Source of the DNA: Gammaproteobacteria bacterium
GTDB taxonomy: Bacteria; Pseudomonadota; Gammaproteobacteria; Comchoanobacterales; Comchoanobacteraceae
DNA: 32,734 nt
NCBI GenBank assembly: GCA_016874185.1
Contig: VGUW01000004.1
Location: forward strand, 1 to 32,734
Direction of reading: 5' to 3'
A program made the position numbers and the translations under genes. This document shows positions 1-8,597 of this stretch, one piece after another. The notes under the pieces were generated by a model. That model did no database searches, had not been told where the DNA came from, and worked only from the letters and a program-made list of their open reading frames with translations. The stretch's first letter is position 1, and every line of letters begins with the position of its first letter.

Positions 1-804
1 GTAGATCTTTTTAAAATTGGGGTGGTCTTTTGATAGCCACAGAATATGTTTTTGGTCTAATAACTCCAAAGCAATGGTTTGGAGGTTGGTAATGGATATT
101 TCAATCAAGCAGGGCTGATTTTGTTGCCATTTCCCTTTAAGATTTAAAAAGTTGCCGATGCTCAGAATGTTATCATCATAAGAATTTATCAGGTCCGGTG
201 TTTTGGCGTGCTTTGCACTGACTGCAAAATCTTGATAGGAGTCTGGCATAAACTGCCCCATGCCAAAAGCGCCTGCATATGAACCTTGGAGTGAGAAAAT
301 ATCAATTTTTTTTGTTTTTTCAATGGCTAATAAGACATTGAGTTCGTGTAGGAAGAATGTACTGCGAGTTGGATAGTAAAATCCAATCGTTGCAAGAGCC
401 TGAGCAACAGGGTAATTTCCCTTTTTGTGGCCATAAAAAGTCTCTACACCAAGAATGCTTGAAATATAGTGGGGTGGAATATGATATTTGATGTATGCCT
501 GATCAAGGATCGGCTGAAATTTTCGGCTAAATTGTTTGCCTTTGGCAATGCGCTCATCAGTGAGCAATAAATTTTTATACCAAGACCAGGGCTTTGTTTC
601 TGAGGGGTGAGAAATTTTGTAAAGTACTTCTTGGTTTGCTTTCATTTGGCCAATTCTTTCGATTGATTGTTTTGATACTCCTGATTTCTCTGCAATTTCT
701 GCGAACTGGGTAAATTTTTCAGATGTTGCTATGGTATAAGATTCATCGGTATTGCTGCAGGCAGCGAGTAAAATTAAAATTATGAAGCCAATAATTTTAG
801 TCAT
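1..804 (-). CDS. mltB: Membrane-bound lytic murein transglycosylase B (partial, C-terminus cut by window edge)
   Basis: Lytic transglycosylase that cleaves peptidoglycan glycan strands with formation of 1,6-anhydromuramic acid, anchored to the outer membrane. Translating the minus strand from the ATG at 804 gives 268 uninterrupted codons to the window edge. The N-terminus has a lipoprotein signal ending in LAAC (Cys16). The catalytic motif GVETFYG (Glu about 121) and the family signature GAFGMGQFMPDSY (about 178-190) match MltB/Slt35. The ATG overlaps the rodA stop codon (ATGACTAA), so the two are probably translationally coupled. A rodA-mltB arrangement is common in gammaproteobacteria. The extreme C-terminus lies outside the window. 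Confidence 0.93.
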   Translation of the reverse strand, partial: MTKIIGFIILILLAACSNTDESYTIATSEKFTQFAEIAEKSGVSKQSIERIGQMKANQEVLYKISHPSETKPWSWYKNLLLTDERIAKGKQFSRKFQPILDQAYIKYHIPPHYISSILGVETFYGHKKGNYPVAQALATIGFYYPTRSTFFLHELNVLLAIEKTKKIDIFSLQGSYAGAFGMGQFMPDSYQDFAVSAKHAKTPDLINSYDDNILSIGNFLNLKGKWQQNQPCLIEISITNLQTIALELLDQKHILWLSKDHPNFKKIY

Positions 805-1939
805 ATTCTATCCGGTGTAAGTGCCATACAATCCCTAATGCTACACCACAGACCATTAAATTACTACCTCCATAGCTAAAAAAGGGCAGTGGGACTCCCA
901 CCACAGGAATTATCCCGCAAACCATGGCTGTATTAATGCAGCTGCATATGAAAAAATAAAAAGCAATTGCGCTAAGCATGAGCTTTGCAAAGATGGATTT
1001 GGCTTGTAGTGCCATGACTAAAATGCTCATACATAAGGTGCATAATAAAAAAAGAATGAGGCTTGCGCCGAATAATCCACTCTCCTCACTTATTAATGCA
1101 AAGATAAAATCAGTATGAAATTCCGGCAGAAATTGATAAAAAACCTGGGTGCTTCCCAGCAAACCTTTGCCCCAGATTCCCCCTGAGCCAATTGCAATTT
1201 TAGATTGCATGATGTGGTAGCCTGTTCCAAGTGGGTCGGAACTTGGGTCCAGTAATGTTAGGATGCGATTTTGCTGGTAGGTATGCAGCAAGTTCCATAA
1301 TAAAGGGATGCTTGCAATGAAGATAAGAAGCAAGGAGGCAATTGAGCGATAGCTTAATCCACTGATAAAAATTTGTAAAAGACCGATTGATAAGACAATA
1401 ATCCCAGTTCCAAGATCAGGCTGTTTGGCAATTAAAAAAAAGGGAACTAAGATAATATTGGCACAAAAAAGGAAGTGAGATAAGTGAAGGGGCAGTTTTA
1501 AATAACTTAAGCAGTGAGCCATGTAAAGTGGGCAGGCAATTTTCATGAACTCTGATGGCTCAACACGAATGGGTCCAATAGCTAGCCAGCGGCTGGCTCC
1601 TTTAATAGTAAGTCCTTTAAAATGAACCAAGATCAGTAAACCAACGCCAATTAAATAATAAAGGAAGCTTAAGTTTTTAAACCATTTGGGCGATACTTTT
1701 GAAACCAAGAAGGCGACGAACATCGCGGCCAGGATGCGAAGAAGGTGGTTGGTAAAGTGATGATTATGTAGATGGGTGCTGGCACTGTATTGAAAGATGC
1801 AAGATAGCAGCAGAAGTAATAAAGTGCAAAATGCACTAATATGAGCTGGAGCTAAGCTAATGCTATGTTTTTTCATCCGCAATAGAACATCCAAAGATAA
1901 TGTGCCTGAGCTCTCTTGTTTAATGGGGTTTTTTGACAT
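797..1939 (-). CDS. rodA: Rod shape-determining peptidoglycan polymerase RodA
   Basis: SEDS-family glycosyltransferase that polymerises lipid II in the elongasome together with PBP2, in the inner membrane. About 380 residues with some ten hydrophobic helices. Diagnostic SEDS stretches are present: SRWLAIGPIRVEPSEFMK, KQPDLGTG, LLDPSSDPLGTGYHI followed by QSKIAIGSGG, LPEFHTDFIF and VVGVPLPFFSYGGS near the C-terminus. The frame is open further upstream to 1981; I prefer the ATG at 1939, which overlaps the 3' end of mrdA by 20 nt and has a weak purine-rich site (AGAGA) before it. An ATG at 1957 is also possible. It sits between mrdA and mltB in one minus-strand operon. Confidence 0.95.
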   Translation of the reverse strand: MSKNPIKQESSGTLSLDVLLRMKKHSISLAPAHISAFCTLLLLLLSCIFQYSASTHLHNHHFTNHLLRILAAMFVAFLVSKVSPKWFKNLSFLYYLIGVGLLILVHFKGLTIKGASRWLAIGPIRVEPSEFMKIACPLYMAHCLSYLKLPLHLSHFLFCANIILVPFFLIAKQPDLGTGIIVLSIGLLQIFISGLSYRSIASLLLIFIASIPLLWNLLHTYQQNRILTLLDPSSDPLGTGYHIMQSKIAIGSGGIWGKGLLGSTQVFYQFLPEFHTDFIFALISEESGLFGASLILFLLCTLCMSILVMALQAKSIFAKLMLSAIAFYFFICSCINTAMVCGIIPVVGVPLPFFSYGGSNLMVCGVALGIVWHLHRIEYD

Positions 1940-3644
1940 ACGGGTCTCTGTATTCATTAAAATAAATATTGATGATATCATTTGCAGTGCTTACTGCCAG
2001 GGGGTGGTGTTCTAAAATGACCACAATTGCTATTTCGGGCTTATGGGAAGGCGCATAGCCAATAAATAAAGAGTGGTCATGGCTTTGGAGGTTGTCATCT
2101 GAGTGATTCTTGATGTTAACAACCTGTGCTGTTCCGGTCTTTCCAGCAATTTGATGCGGGTTATCCTTAAATCGGTGACCAGTTCCTGTTTGCAGGACAT
2201 CAAGCAGCGCATGATCAATGATGGTCCAGTTTTCAGGTGAATAAGAGATAGGCGCTGCCTCTTCAACCAAGCGAGGATGCCAGTTGTCCTGATCTTTAAG
2301 GGCTTTGGTTAGGTGAATATTTTTAGCCTGCCCGTGATTGGCAAGAAGCACTATGGCCTGTGCCAGCTGCAATGGAGTCACTTGCGTGGCGCCTTGACCG
2401 ATTCCAATATTTATGGTGTCGCCAAGATACCATTTTTTGCCAAGCATATTTTTCCAAGATGGTGATGGCACTAGGCCTGATTTTTCACTGGGCAATTCAA
2501 TTAATGTTTTCTGACCAAGTCCAAATTGACTCATGGCATGTGACAAATGATAGGCTCCCATTTTTTCAGCCAGTTGGTAAAAGAAAGTATCACATGAGAA
2601 AGTAATGGCTCTATGAACATCTACTTTACCATGCCCATGCTTCAACCAATCATTATAACGCTGAGAGCTATTTGGAGTTATATAGTATCCTGGGTCATCA
2701 ATGACTGTCTTTCGATCGATGATTTTTTGCTCAAGTGCCTCTAGGGCGATAAACGGTTTTACGGTTGATGCTGGAGGATAAAGACCATGTGTTAGCCTAT
2801 TAAAAAAACTGCGTGGTGTTTCGTTGCTTTCAAATGGGTTGTTGGGGTCATAGCTGGGTAATGAGACAGCAGCTAAAATCTCTGATGTTTGCGTATCAAC
2901 CAAAATGGCTGTTCCTTGATATTTTGACATAATGTCATAAATTGCCTGCTGCAGATTTGCATCGATGGTGAGTTGAATGTCCATGCCAGTAATGGGTGGA
3001 ATGATTTCGGATTGTGCTTGAACCTGGCCTTTGGCATTTTTAGTAATTTTCAGCCAGCCGGGAATGCCTGATAAATGCTCATTGAATGTAAGTTCGATGC
3101 CATTTTTGCCAATCAGCTTGTTATCAGTCGTAGTGGTGTATCCGGTGATATGCGCTGCCGATGGACCAAATGGATAAATGCGGTTGAGGGCTTCATTGAA
3201 GCGTAAATTCGGAAGCGACCACATATTGAGAGCCAAGGTGGTATATTCTGTTTGGGTAAGGGGGTCTTTTAAATTAATTTCCCCACCCTCTAATGCTTGG
3301 TTGTATTCATTCTCAAGCTTTTCCCAATCAGTTTTAATATGGGGAGATAGACTTGTTTGGATCAGTGAAAATGGGATGGAGTTTTGTTTGGTAAGTGTTA
3401 AATAATGGGCATACTCGCCACGTGCAAGTACATTCATATTACGATCGTATATGGTACCTCTGGGTGGGGTGATTAGAGCGCTTTTCTTAAAGTTATTGTT
3501 AGAAAGGTTTAAAAAGTAGCTGTTTTGATTGATTGTGATGCCTGCATATTGCCAAATAATCATAAATGTAATGCCTATGATTGCAAGGCCGCTGATAACA
3601 ATTCGTTGATGAATTACTTTTTGAGTGTTGATCAGTTTAATCAC
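1920..3644 (-). CDS. mrdA: Penicillin-binding protein 2 (peptidoglycan transpeptidase)
   Basis: Class B penicillin-binding protein that cross-links peptidoglycan during rod elongation; partner of RodA. From the GTG at 3644 it has 574 residues: one N-terminal membrane helix (about 15-35), a dimerisation domain containing PPRGTIYDRN, and a transpeptidase domain with SxxK in PPASTVKPF (Ser about 293), SxN-type SCD (about 350) and KTGTAQ (about 502). The E. coli protein has SAD at the second motif, so SCD is in keeping. The frame stays open upstream to a TTG at 3698, but that would overlap rlmH by 62 nt; the GTG at 3644 overlaps the rlmH stop as GTGATTAA. Neither start has a clear ribosome binding site. 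Confidence 0.95.
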   Translation of the reverse strand: MIKLINTQKVIHQRIVISGLAIIGITFMIIWQYAGITINQNSYFLNLSNNNFKKSALITPPRGTIYDRNMNVLARGEYAHYLTLTKQNSIPFSLIQTSLSPHIKTDWEKLENEYNQALEGGEINLKDPLTQTEYTTLALNMWSLPNLRFNEALNRIYPFGPSAAHITGYTTTTDNKLIGKNGIELTFNEHLSGIPGWLKITKNAKGQVQAQSEIIPPITGMDIQLTIDANLQQAIYDIMSKYQGTAILVDTQTSEILAAVSLPSYDPNNPFESNETPRSFFNRLTHGLYPPASTVKPFIALEALEQKIIDRKTVIDDPGYYITPNSSQRYNDWLKHGHGKVDVHRAITFSCDTFFYQLAEKMGAYHLSHAMSQFGLGQKTLIELPSEKSGLVPSPSWKNMLGKKWYLGDTINIGIGQGATQVTPLQLAQAIVLLANHGQAKNIHLTKALKDQDNWHPRLVEEAAPISYSPENWTIIDHALLDVLQTGTGHRFKDNPHQIAGKTGTAQVVNIKNHSDDNLQSHDHSLFIGYAPSHKPEIAIVVILEHHPLAVSTANDIINIYFNEYRDPYVKKPH

Positions 3645-4098
3645 GGTGGTAGGGGTGGTTGTTGTAAATGGACAGGATACGAAAGATTTGTTCACCAATC
3701 AGGCATATTGCCATTTGGTGTGTAAAAGTAAGCGCTGATAATGAAAGTCGGGTATTTGCTTTTTGAATGAATGTCGGACACAGGCCATCACTTGATCCAA
3801 TAATAAAACACCAGTAGGGCTGGTCAAACAAGCGGTCGGCTAATTGACGGGTATTTAAGTTTTGTCCTTTTTCACAAAGCGCAATCACATGGGCCTGTGT
3901 TGGAATTTGTGCTTGAATGACTTCAGCTTCATGAAAAAGCTTAGAAGACCGTGCGCCTGTAGCAGGTTTAACAAGGCATAATTCAAATCCACCATATCGC
4001 GCCGCACATTTTTGATAGTGGTTAACAATCATTTGTTCACCATTGCCTAATTTATGGCTTGGGCAAATAATTTTAATTTTTTTTTGTGTCAGGCTCAT
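3637..4098 (-). CDS. rlmH: 23S rRNA pseudouridine-1915 N3-methyltransferase RlmH
   Basis: SPOUT methyltransferase that adds a methyl group to pseudouridine 1915 in helix 69 of 23S rRNA on assembled 70S ribosomes. 153 residues, the usual family length. Family features seen: the FIIGSSDGL loop (equivalent of IGGPEGL), SLSALTFTH near residue 120, and the C-terminal NHPYHRD signature. The SSDG replaces the more common GxEG, a mild variation in the S-adenosylmethionine knot loop. The start overlaps the end of rsfS by 26 nt, and the rsfS-rlmH-mrdA-rodA order is the standard one. Confidence 0.95.
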   Translation of the reverse strand: MSLTQKKIKIICPSHKLGNGEQMIVNHYQKCAARYGGFELCLVKPATGARSSKLFHEAEVIQAQIPTQAHVIALCEKGQNLNTRQLADRLFDQPYWCFIIGSSDGLCPTFIQKANTRLSLSALTFTHQMAICLIGEQIFRILSIYNNHPYHRD

Positions 4099-4414
4099 GA
4101 TTGGGCTCTAATTGCCAGAGGTTTTCAAGCTGATAAAATGCGCGTGTATCCGGTTGCATGATGTGAACGATAACGTTATAGCAGTCAATTATCAGCCAGC
4201 TCATTTGAGGATCGTTTTCAAAATGGTGAAGATAGTTACCCATTTTTGCTGCAAGGGCGCAGTTGTCAGCAATGGTTTTGGCGTGTCGATTAGAGGTTGC
4301 ACTGCAGATGATAAAATAGTCAGCAAAGTCTGCATTATTTCGGATATCAATTATTACAATTTCTAGTGCTTTGGCATCTTCTAAGGCACGCACTAAGTCA
4401 TTGACCTGGTTCAT
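4073..4414 (-). CDS. rsfS: Ribosome silencing factor RsfS
   Basis: Binds ribosomal protein L14 and blocks subunit joining under poor nutrition (the YbeB/Iojap family). 113 residues with the family core: an N-terminal helix LVRALEDAKALEIVIIDIR, DYFIICSATSNRHAKTIAD, and WLIIDCYNVIVHIM followed by FYQLENLW. It is the first gene of the minus-strand envelope operon and is divergent from orn with a 69-bp gap. nadD and holA, which lie upstream of rsfS in E. coli, are not here. Confidence 0.95.
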   Translation of the reverse strand: MNQVNDLVRALEDAKALEIVIIDIRNNADFADYFIICSATSNRHAKTIADNCALAAKMGNYLHHFENDPQMSWLIIDCYNVIVHIMQPDTRAFYQLENLWQLEPNHEPDTKKN

Positions 4415-4483
4415 ATGATGATTTTCCTATTGCAAATCATGGCTATTATGCCAGAATAATAAATAGATTACGATAGGATTCTT

Positions 4484-5008
4484 ATGATTTGGGCATGGGT
4501 TGACTTAGAAATGACGGGGCTAGAGGATGGCGACCAAATTTTAGAATTTGGAATGGTGCTGACTGATCCTGATATGAAAGAATTGCTTCCGCCTGTTCAT
4601 GCAGTTCTCAGCTGCTCGGAAAGTGTTTTACAAAACATGGGCCCTTGGTGTCAAGAGCATCACACGAAAAGTGGATTGTTGAGCTTGGTGCGAAAATCAG
4701 ATCTTAAAATTCAAGCGCTCGATACATTGGTTTATGAGAAAATTAAACCCCTCATGCAGGACCAGTCAATCATTCTGGCGGGTAACTCAATCCATACTGA
4801 TCGTCGGTTCATCATAAAGTACATGCCCATGTTTAATCAGCTTTTGCATTATCGGATGTTAGATGTTTCGACCCTTAAGATTTTGCATGGGCAGTGGAGT
4901 AAGGATGCTGCCTTTGAAAAAGGAAACTCACCCCATCGCTCACTTGAAGATATTTATCTTTCAATTGAGGAGTTGAAATATTATAAAAATTGGATGTTCG
5001 CTTCGTGA
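4484..5008 (+). CDS. orn: Oligoribonuclease
   Basis: 3'-5' exoribonuclease that degrades di- and short oligoribonucleotides, the last step of RNA decay. 174 residues, close to the 181 of E. coli. The DEDDh catalytic set is visible: DLEMTGLE at the N-terminus (Asp and Glu), GNSIHTDRRF in the middle, and HRSLEDIYLSIEELKYY near the end (His and last Asp). HYRMLDVSTLK is the usual family signature. An AGGA at 4475-4478 six bases before the ATG supports the start. The N-terminal half is rather divergent (LSCSESVLQNMGPWC region), but every catalytic residue is kept. Confidence 0.95.
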   Translation: MIWAWVDLEMTGLEDGDQILEFGMVLTDPDMKELLPPVHAVLSCSESVLQNMGPWCQEHHTKSGLLSLVRKSDLKIQALDTLVYEKIKPLMQDQSIILAGNSIHTDRRFIIKYMPMFNQLLHYRMLDVSTLKILHGQWSKDAAFEKGNSPHRSLEDIYLSIEELKYYKNWMFAS

Positions 5009-6168
5009 TTCAGCTTGATCACATTTATGCTGATGATCAAAGGAAGTGCTCTCAAGATTTTTTGTATCAAGCATGTCGGTGGTTACGCTCTTTCAGTCAA
5101 TTGCACCGTTGTGTAATAGGTTATGATCCTACTTCAGAAATAGGGCAATATCTTAAAGCTCAATTGCCAGAAATAAGGCTTTATCAAGCAGATAAAAATG
5201 TTCCTATGGATTGGTTTATTGATGCTTATTGGGATCAGTCTCATAACCATGATTTTAAGCAGATACATGTTCCTGTGTTGTCTATTTTTCTTCCAAGCAC
5301 TGATGTGGATGGGAATATTAAATGTGATCAAATCTTGTTGGATGGGGCATATAGTCCGAGTGTGTTTAATCATTCTTTTTTTGGTGCCCAGACGATGGTC
5401 ATTCATCCAGTTAAGACAGCGGGTGTCTTCATTGAGCTTGAATCATTTAGGCCATCAGGCAGGCATTGTGCCCATAAATATGATAAAGGGGCTGTGGCTT
5501 TATTTGGCGGATCCCCCTTGTTTGCCTCAGCTCTTGTTATGGGTGCAAAAGCTGCTATGATTTCTGGTGCTGGCTATGTGCTTGCAGTGAGTGAGGCGCC
5601 TGTGCCTGCGGATGAAAGTGGTATTATTTGGGCAAATATTTTTCAGCCTGAGGTGCGCTATTATTTTGATCGAGCCTCTGTTTTTGTTTGGGGGCTGGGT
5701 ATGTTGCCAAATTCTCCATTAATGGCATGGGCTGGTCAGCTAAAAGGCACCCATGTTATTGACGCAGGTGCGCTTGAATTTGTCTGCGAATTTAACGGTG
5801 AAAAAATCATATTAATGCATGCAGGCGAAATGGCCAGGTTTTTGGGCGTTAGCTCAAAACACATTCAGCAGCATCGGGTAGTTAGTGCATTAAAGGTTGC
5901 TCGTCAAACGGGGGCTGTTGTTCTATTAAAAGGGGATTATCCAGTACTGGTTCAGGGAGAGGCCTTTTATGTTGTAAACGCTGATTTCTCAGTTTTTTCT
6001 CGAGCAGGGACTGGGGATATCCTGGCTGGGTTGGTTGGCTCTTTTTGTGCGCAAGGCCATCGCTCATTGGATGCCGTTCTAAAGGCTTTACAAGTTGGCT
6101 TGGCCTTGTCGCGTTTGAATAGACCAGTGTTATGGGGGGATTATGAAGCAGTATTCACTGAGTCTTGA
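5005..6168 (+). CDS. nnrD: ADP-dependent NAD(P)H-hydrate dehydratase with a degenerate NnrE-like N-terminal region
   Basis: Repairs hydrated NAD(P)H using ADP. The C-terminal part (about residues 140-387) matches the YjeF_C/carbohydrate kinase-like domain: KGAVALFGGSPLFASA, GAGYVLAVSE, VWGLGMLP, VLLKGDYPVL and the nucleotide-binding AGTGDILAGLVGS. The N-terminal 130 residues look like the rear part of the epimerase domain NnrE (VPVLSIFLPSTDVDG resembles the usual VLAVDxPSGxDxDTG), but the front with its NNGGDG nucleotide loop is missing, so the epimerase is probably dead. Length is about 387 against roughly 500 for bifunctional relatives. The frame is open to a TTG at 4990; the GTG at 5005 makes a 4-nt GTGA overlap with the orn stop. 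tsaE follows, as in E. coli. Confidence 0.88.
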   Translation: MIQLDHIYADDQRKCSQDFLYQACRWLRSFSQLHRCVIGYDPTSEIGQYLKAQLPEIRLYQADKNVPMDWFIDAYWDQSHNHDFKQIHVPVLSIFLPSTDVDGNIKCDQILLDGAYSPSVFNHSFFGAQTMVIHPVKTAGVFIELESFRPSGRHCAHKYDKGAVALFGGSPLFASALVMGAKAAMISGAGYVLAVSEAPVPADESGIIWANIFQPEVRYYFDRASVFVWGLGMLPNSPLMAWAGQLKGTHVIDAGALEFVCEFNGEKIILMHAGEMARFLGVSSKHIQQHRVVSALKVARQTGAVVLLKGDYPVLVQGEAFYVVNADFSVFSRAGTGDILAGLVGSFCAQGHRSLDAVLKALQVGLALSRLNRPVLWGDYEAVFTES

Positions 6169-6610
6169 AAATGAGATAGAACTGACTGAGGTGACTAGAA
6201 AACTTGCAAGCTATCTTAAGGGCAAATCGGTTCTTGTCTTTTTAGAGGGGGATTTGGGTGCAGGTAAATCTACTTTCATGCGTTATTATTTGGCCGCTTG
6301 TGGCTATCACGGAGTTGTAGTCAGTCCAACATATACGATCGTAGAGATTTATGAGCTAGAGCAGCTAAATGTTGTGCATGCAGATTGCTATCGACTGTCC
6401 AAAGAGGATATTTTTTTTCTGGATTTCCCATCTTATTTGATGGAACAAAAAGTGCATCAACTATGGATTGAGTGGGCTGATCAGTTCAAGCAGGTATTGC
6501 CTGTATGGGATCTTAAAATCCAGTTCCTTCATTTGGGTGAAGAAAAAAGGGGGCTTGTATTACAAACCCCCGTTGATTCCCCTTTAATCCTTGATGAGAT
6601 TAAAAGTTAG
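6143..6610 (+). CDS. tsaE: tRNA threonylcarbamoyladenosine biosynthesis ATPase TsaE
   Basis: ATPase of the complex that makes N6-threonylcarbamoyladenosine at position 37 of ANN-decoding tRNAs; its partner TsaD is encoded at 26640. 155 residues. Walker A is GDLGAGKST (about 36-44), followed by SPTYTIVEIYE, HADCYRL and WIEWAD. A G-rich site (GGGGGGA) stands before the ATG, which overlaps nnrD by 26 nt. Its 3' end overlaps the end of the convergent rne gene by 11 nt and also contains the hairpin that serves as the likely rne terminator. Confidence 0.95.
   Translation: MKQYSLSLENEIELTEVTRKLASYLKGKSVLVFLEGDLGAGKSTFMRYYLAACGYHGVVVSPTYTIVEIYELEQLNVVHADCYRLSKEDIFFLDFPSYLMEQKVHQLWIEWADQFKQVLPVWDLKIQFLHLGEEKRGLVLQTPVDSPLILDEIKS
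6543..6571 (-). terminator. Rho-independent terminator of rne, inside tsaE coding sequence
   Basis: Read on the minus strand, five G, then TTTGTAATACAAG, then five C form a stem (5 bp, one mismatch, then 4 bp with a 3-nt loop), directly followed by six T. It begins 29 nt beyond the rne stop codon. The same bases encode residues near 136-143 of TsaE on the other strand. Confidence 0.8.
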
Positions 6611-8489
6611 AAGTCTCATGATCGTTTTGACGACGACGTGAACGATTTAGGCCTCTTGCTCTTCCAGAAGAACGATTGTTTGAACGATGCTGGCTTGCAT
6701 CTCTGGATTGTGGTTGGTCATTGGTACTTGCATTGCTTCGTTTTCTTTGATTGGACCTGCGTTTTTGGCTGCTGTCATTTTGATGTCCGGTTGCAAATTT
6801 TTCGCTACTGGATTTTCCAAATAACTTATTCCACAGGTGTTGTAAGAAGTTGCTGTGTTTTGGTTTTTGGGGATGGCTTTGCGTGATGCCGCTTCCCATG
6901 GGCTGATTGTTTTTGGCATTCATTTTATCTAATTGCCAAGTAGGGGTGCTCTCATCAATTGATTTTTCATCAAGGCGGATATACTGCTCTGCAGTACCTG
7001 ATCCACGCTCTTCGTTTATCTTAATTCGTTTGAGTAAGAAACGTTGGTCCAGCAGCTGTGGATTGGCTAGAATGCAGATGTCAATATTGTATCGCTTTTT
7101 GATATCAGAGATAGCTTCACTGCGAGCATTGAGCATATAGTTTGCGATATCAAATGGGACTTGTACTTGAATAAGATCACAGGTGGAGCCTACAGCGGAC
7201 TGCTCAATTTTTCGCAGAATATGGTTTCCAAAGCCCGTGGTGTTTCGTACCAGGCCTTGTCCTTGGCAGTGAGAACAGGCTGTAAGATGAGATTCACTAA
7301 GTGGTGGGGAAATTCGTTGTCGGGAAATTTCCATGATGCCGGATAATTCAGACAGCTCTTTGACATTAACCTTGGCCTTATCAGGCTTGAATTGCTCATT
7401 GACAAATGCGTGAATTTCATTGCGACGTTTTTTGACGCTCATATCAATAAAGTCGATGATGATAATACCGCCAATGTCACGCAGTCTGATTTGTCTAACG
7501 GCCTCCTCAGCAGCCTCCATATTGATTTTGTAAGCGGTGTCTTCAATGTTGTCAGCCTTGGTTGCACTGGCAGAATTGACGTCAATCGCGGTCAGAGCTT
7601 CAGTGGAATCAATCACAATGCTTCCGCCAGATGGCAGGTCAATTTTTCTTGCAAATAACTTTTCGATTTGGGCTTCAATTTGCATGTGGGTGAATAAAGG
7701 CACATTGTTTTGGTGAAGCTTTAGCCGATCTGCATAATCAGGCCTTGCTTTTTGGATGTATTCACATAGGCTGTAGAAGATTTTTTCATTATCAACAATG
7801 ATTTGCTCTACATTTGGTTTGAGTTGATCTCGAACTGCGCGAATAATTGCATCACTTTCCTTATGGATAAGCTGTGGCTTTTTGCTGTCACTGTAAGCTG
7901 CTTCAATAGCATTCCAATGAGTCAATAGCATTTGTAGGTCCCAGCTGAGTTCTTCAAGTGAACGACCTGCGCCAGCTGTGCGAATGATAACGCTCATGCC
8001 TTCAGGAATTTGAAGTTGACTTAAAAGTTCGCGGGTGTTGTCGCGGACATTGGCGTCAACGCGTTTAGAGATGCCTCCTCCAGAGGTATTGGTTGGCATA
8101 AGCACTAAATAAGAGCCTGCTAGACTAATGTAGGTGGTTAGTGCCGCGCCTTTGGTTCCGCGTTGCTCTTTTTCAATTTGAACCAGTAATTTTTGACCAG
8201 TTTTGAGAGTTTCATTGATATTTGGGCTGGGGCCATCCGCGCTGCCTTTTTTTAGGTGATAAATTTCAGCGATTTCCTTGTAGGGAAGAAAACCGTGGCG
8301 GCCATTGCCATAGTTAACAAAAACAGCATCTAAGCTTTCTTCAATACTGGTGATGGTTGCTGAGTAAATATTGCCTTTTTGGCGGTATTGGGTGCTGTCT
8401 TCAATATCGAGATACTCGAGTTTTTGGTCGACAAGGGTGGCAACCCGGCATTCGCCTTCTAGGGTTGCATTGATACATATAATGGTCAT
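6600..8489 (-). CDS. rne: Ribonuclease E
   Basis: Essential endoribonuclease for mRNA decay and rRNA/tRNA maturation, tetrameric and scaffold of the degradosome. 629 residues against 1061 in E. coli. The N-terminal catalytic core is complete: S1 domain (about 35-120), the metal-binding aspartates in LTAIDVNSAS (about 303) and IIIIDFIDM (about 346), and the Zn-link CSHCQGQG near residue 405. After about 520 the tail is short, polar and rich in Arg, Ser and Asn, consistent with a reduced RNA-binding arm; no enolase- or PNPase-binding segment is recognisable. Divergent from rluC as in E. coli. Confidence 0.96.
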   Translation of the reverse strand: MTIICINATLEGECRVATLVDQKLEYLDIEDSTQYRQKGNIYSATITSIEESLDAVFVNYGNGRHGFLPYKEIAEIYHLKKGSADGPSPNINETLKTGQKLLVQIEKEQRGTKGAALTTYISLAGSYLVLMPTNTSGGGISKRVDANVRDNTRELLSQLQIPEGMSVIIRTAGAGRSLEELSWDLQMLLTHWNAIEAAYSDSKKPQLIHKESDAIIRAVRDQLKPNVEQIIVDNEKIFYSLCEYIQKARPDYADRLKLHQNNVPLFTHMQIEAQIEKLFARKIDLPSGGSIVIDSTEALTAIDVNSASATKADNIEDTAYKINMEAAEEAVRQIRLRDIGGIIIIDFIDMSVKKRRNEIHAFVNEQFKPDKAKVNVKELSELSGIMEISRQRISPPLSESHLTACSHCQGQGLVRNTTGFGNHILRKIEQSAVGSTCDLIQVQVPFDIANYMLNARSEAISDIKKRYNIDICILANPQLLDQRFLLKRIKINEERGSGTAEQYIRLDEKSIDESTPTWQLDKMNAKNNQPMGSGITQSHPQKPKHSNFLQHLWNKLFGKSSSEKFATGHQNDSSQKRRSNQRKRSNASTNDQPQSRDASQHRSNNRSSGRARGLNRSRRRQNDHETSNF

Positions 8490-8508
8490 TGTTTAACCTT
8501 AAGTTTAC

Positions 8509-8538
8509 ATTACACTCTGTCCGCTGTGTCTCTGTCAA
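8509..8538 (-). promoter_or_regulatory. Candidate sigma-70 promoter of rne
   Basis: On the minus strand a perfect TTGACA (-35, 8533-8538) is followed after 18 bp by TGTAAT (-10, 8509-8514). Transcription would start near 8502, only a dozen bases before the ATG at 8489, with AAGG in between as the ribosome binding site. A further upstream promoter cannot be excluded. Confidence 0.55.
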
Positions 8539-8597
8539 AAAGTATGGCGAGATATTGTTCGTTTGCTTTATGGCTCGCAAGAGAGCGGTCAGTCCGT

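Noticed and set aside
4401-4460. Promoter boxes (TTGACC, TTGCAA) between rsfS and orn
   Set aside because: No -10 element at proper spacing (16-18 bp) from either box; match no better than chance in AT-rich DNA.
7190-7658. Open frames on both strands inside rne, and similar ones inside groEL, gpmI and tmk
   Set aside because: They are shadows of strongly conserved genes, lack ribosome binding sites and have no recognisable protein features.
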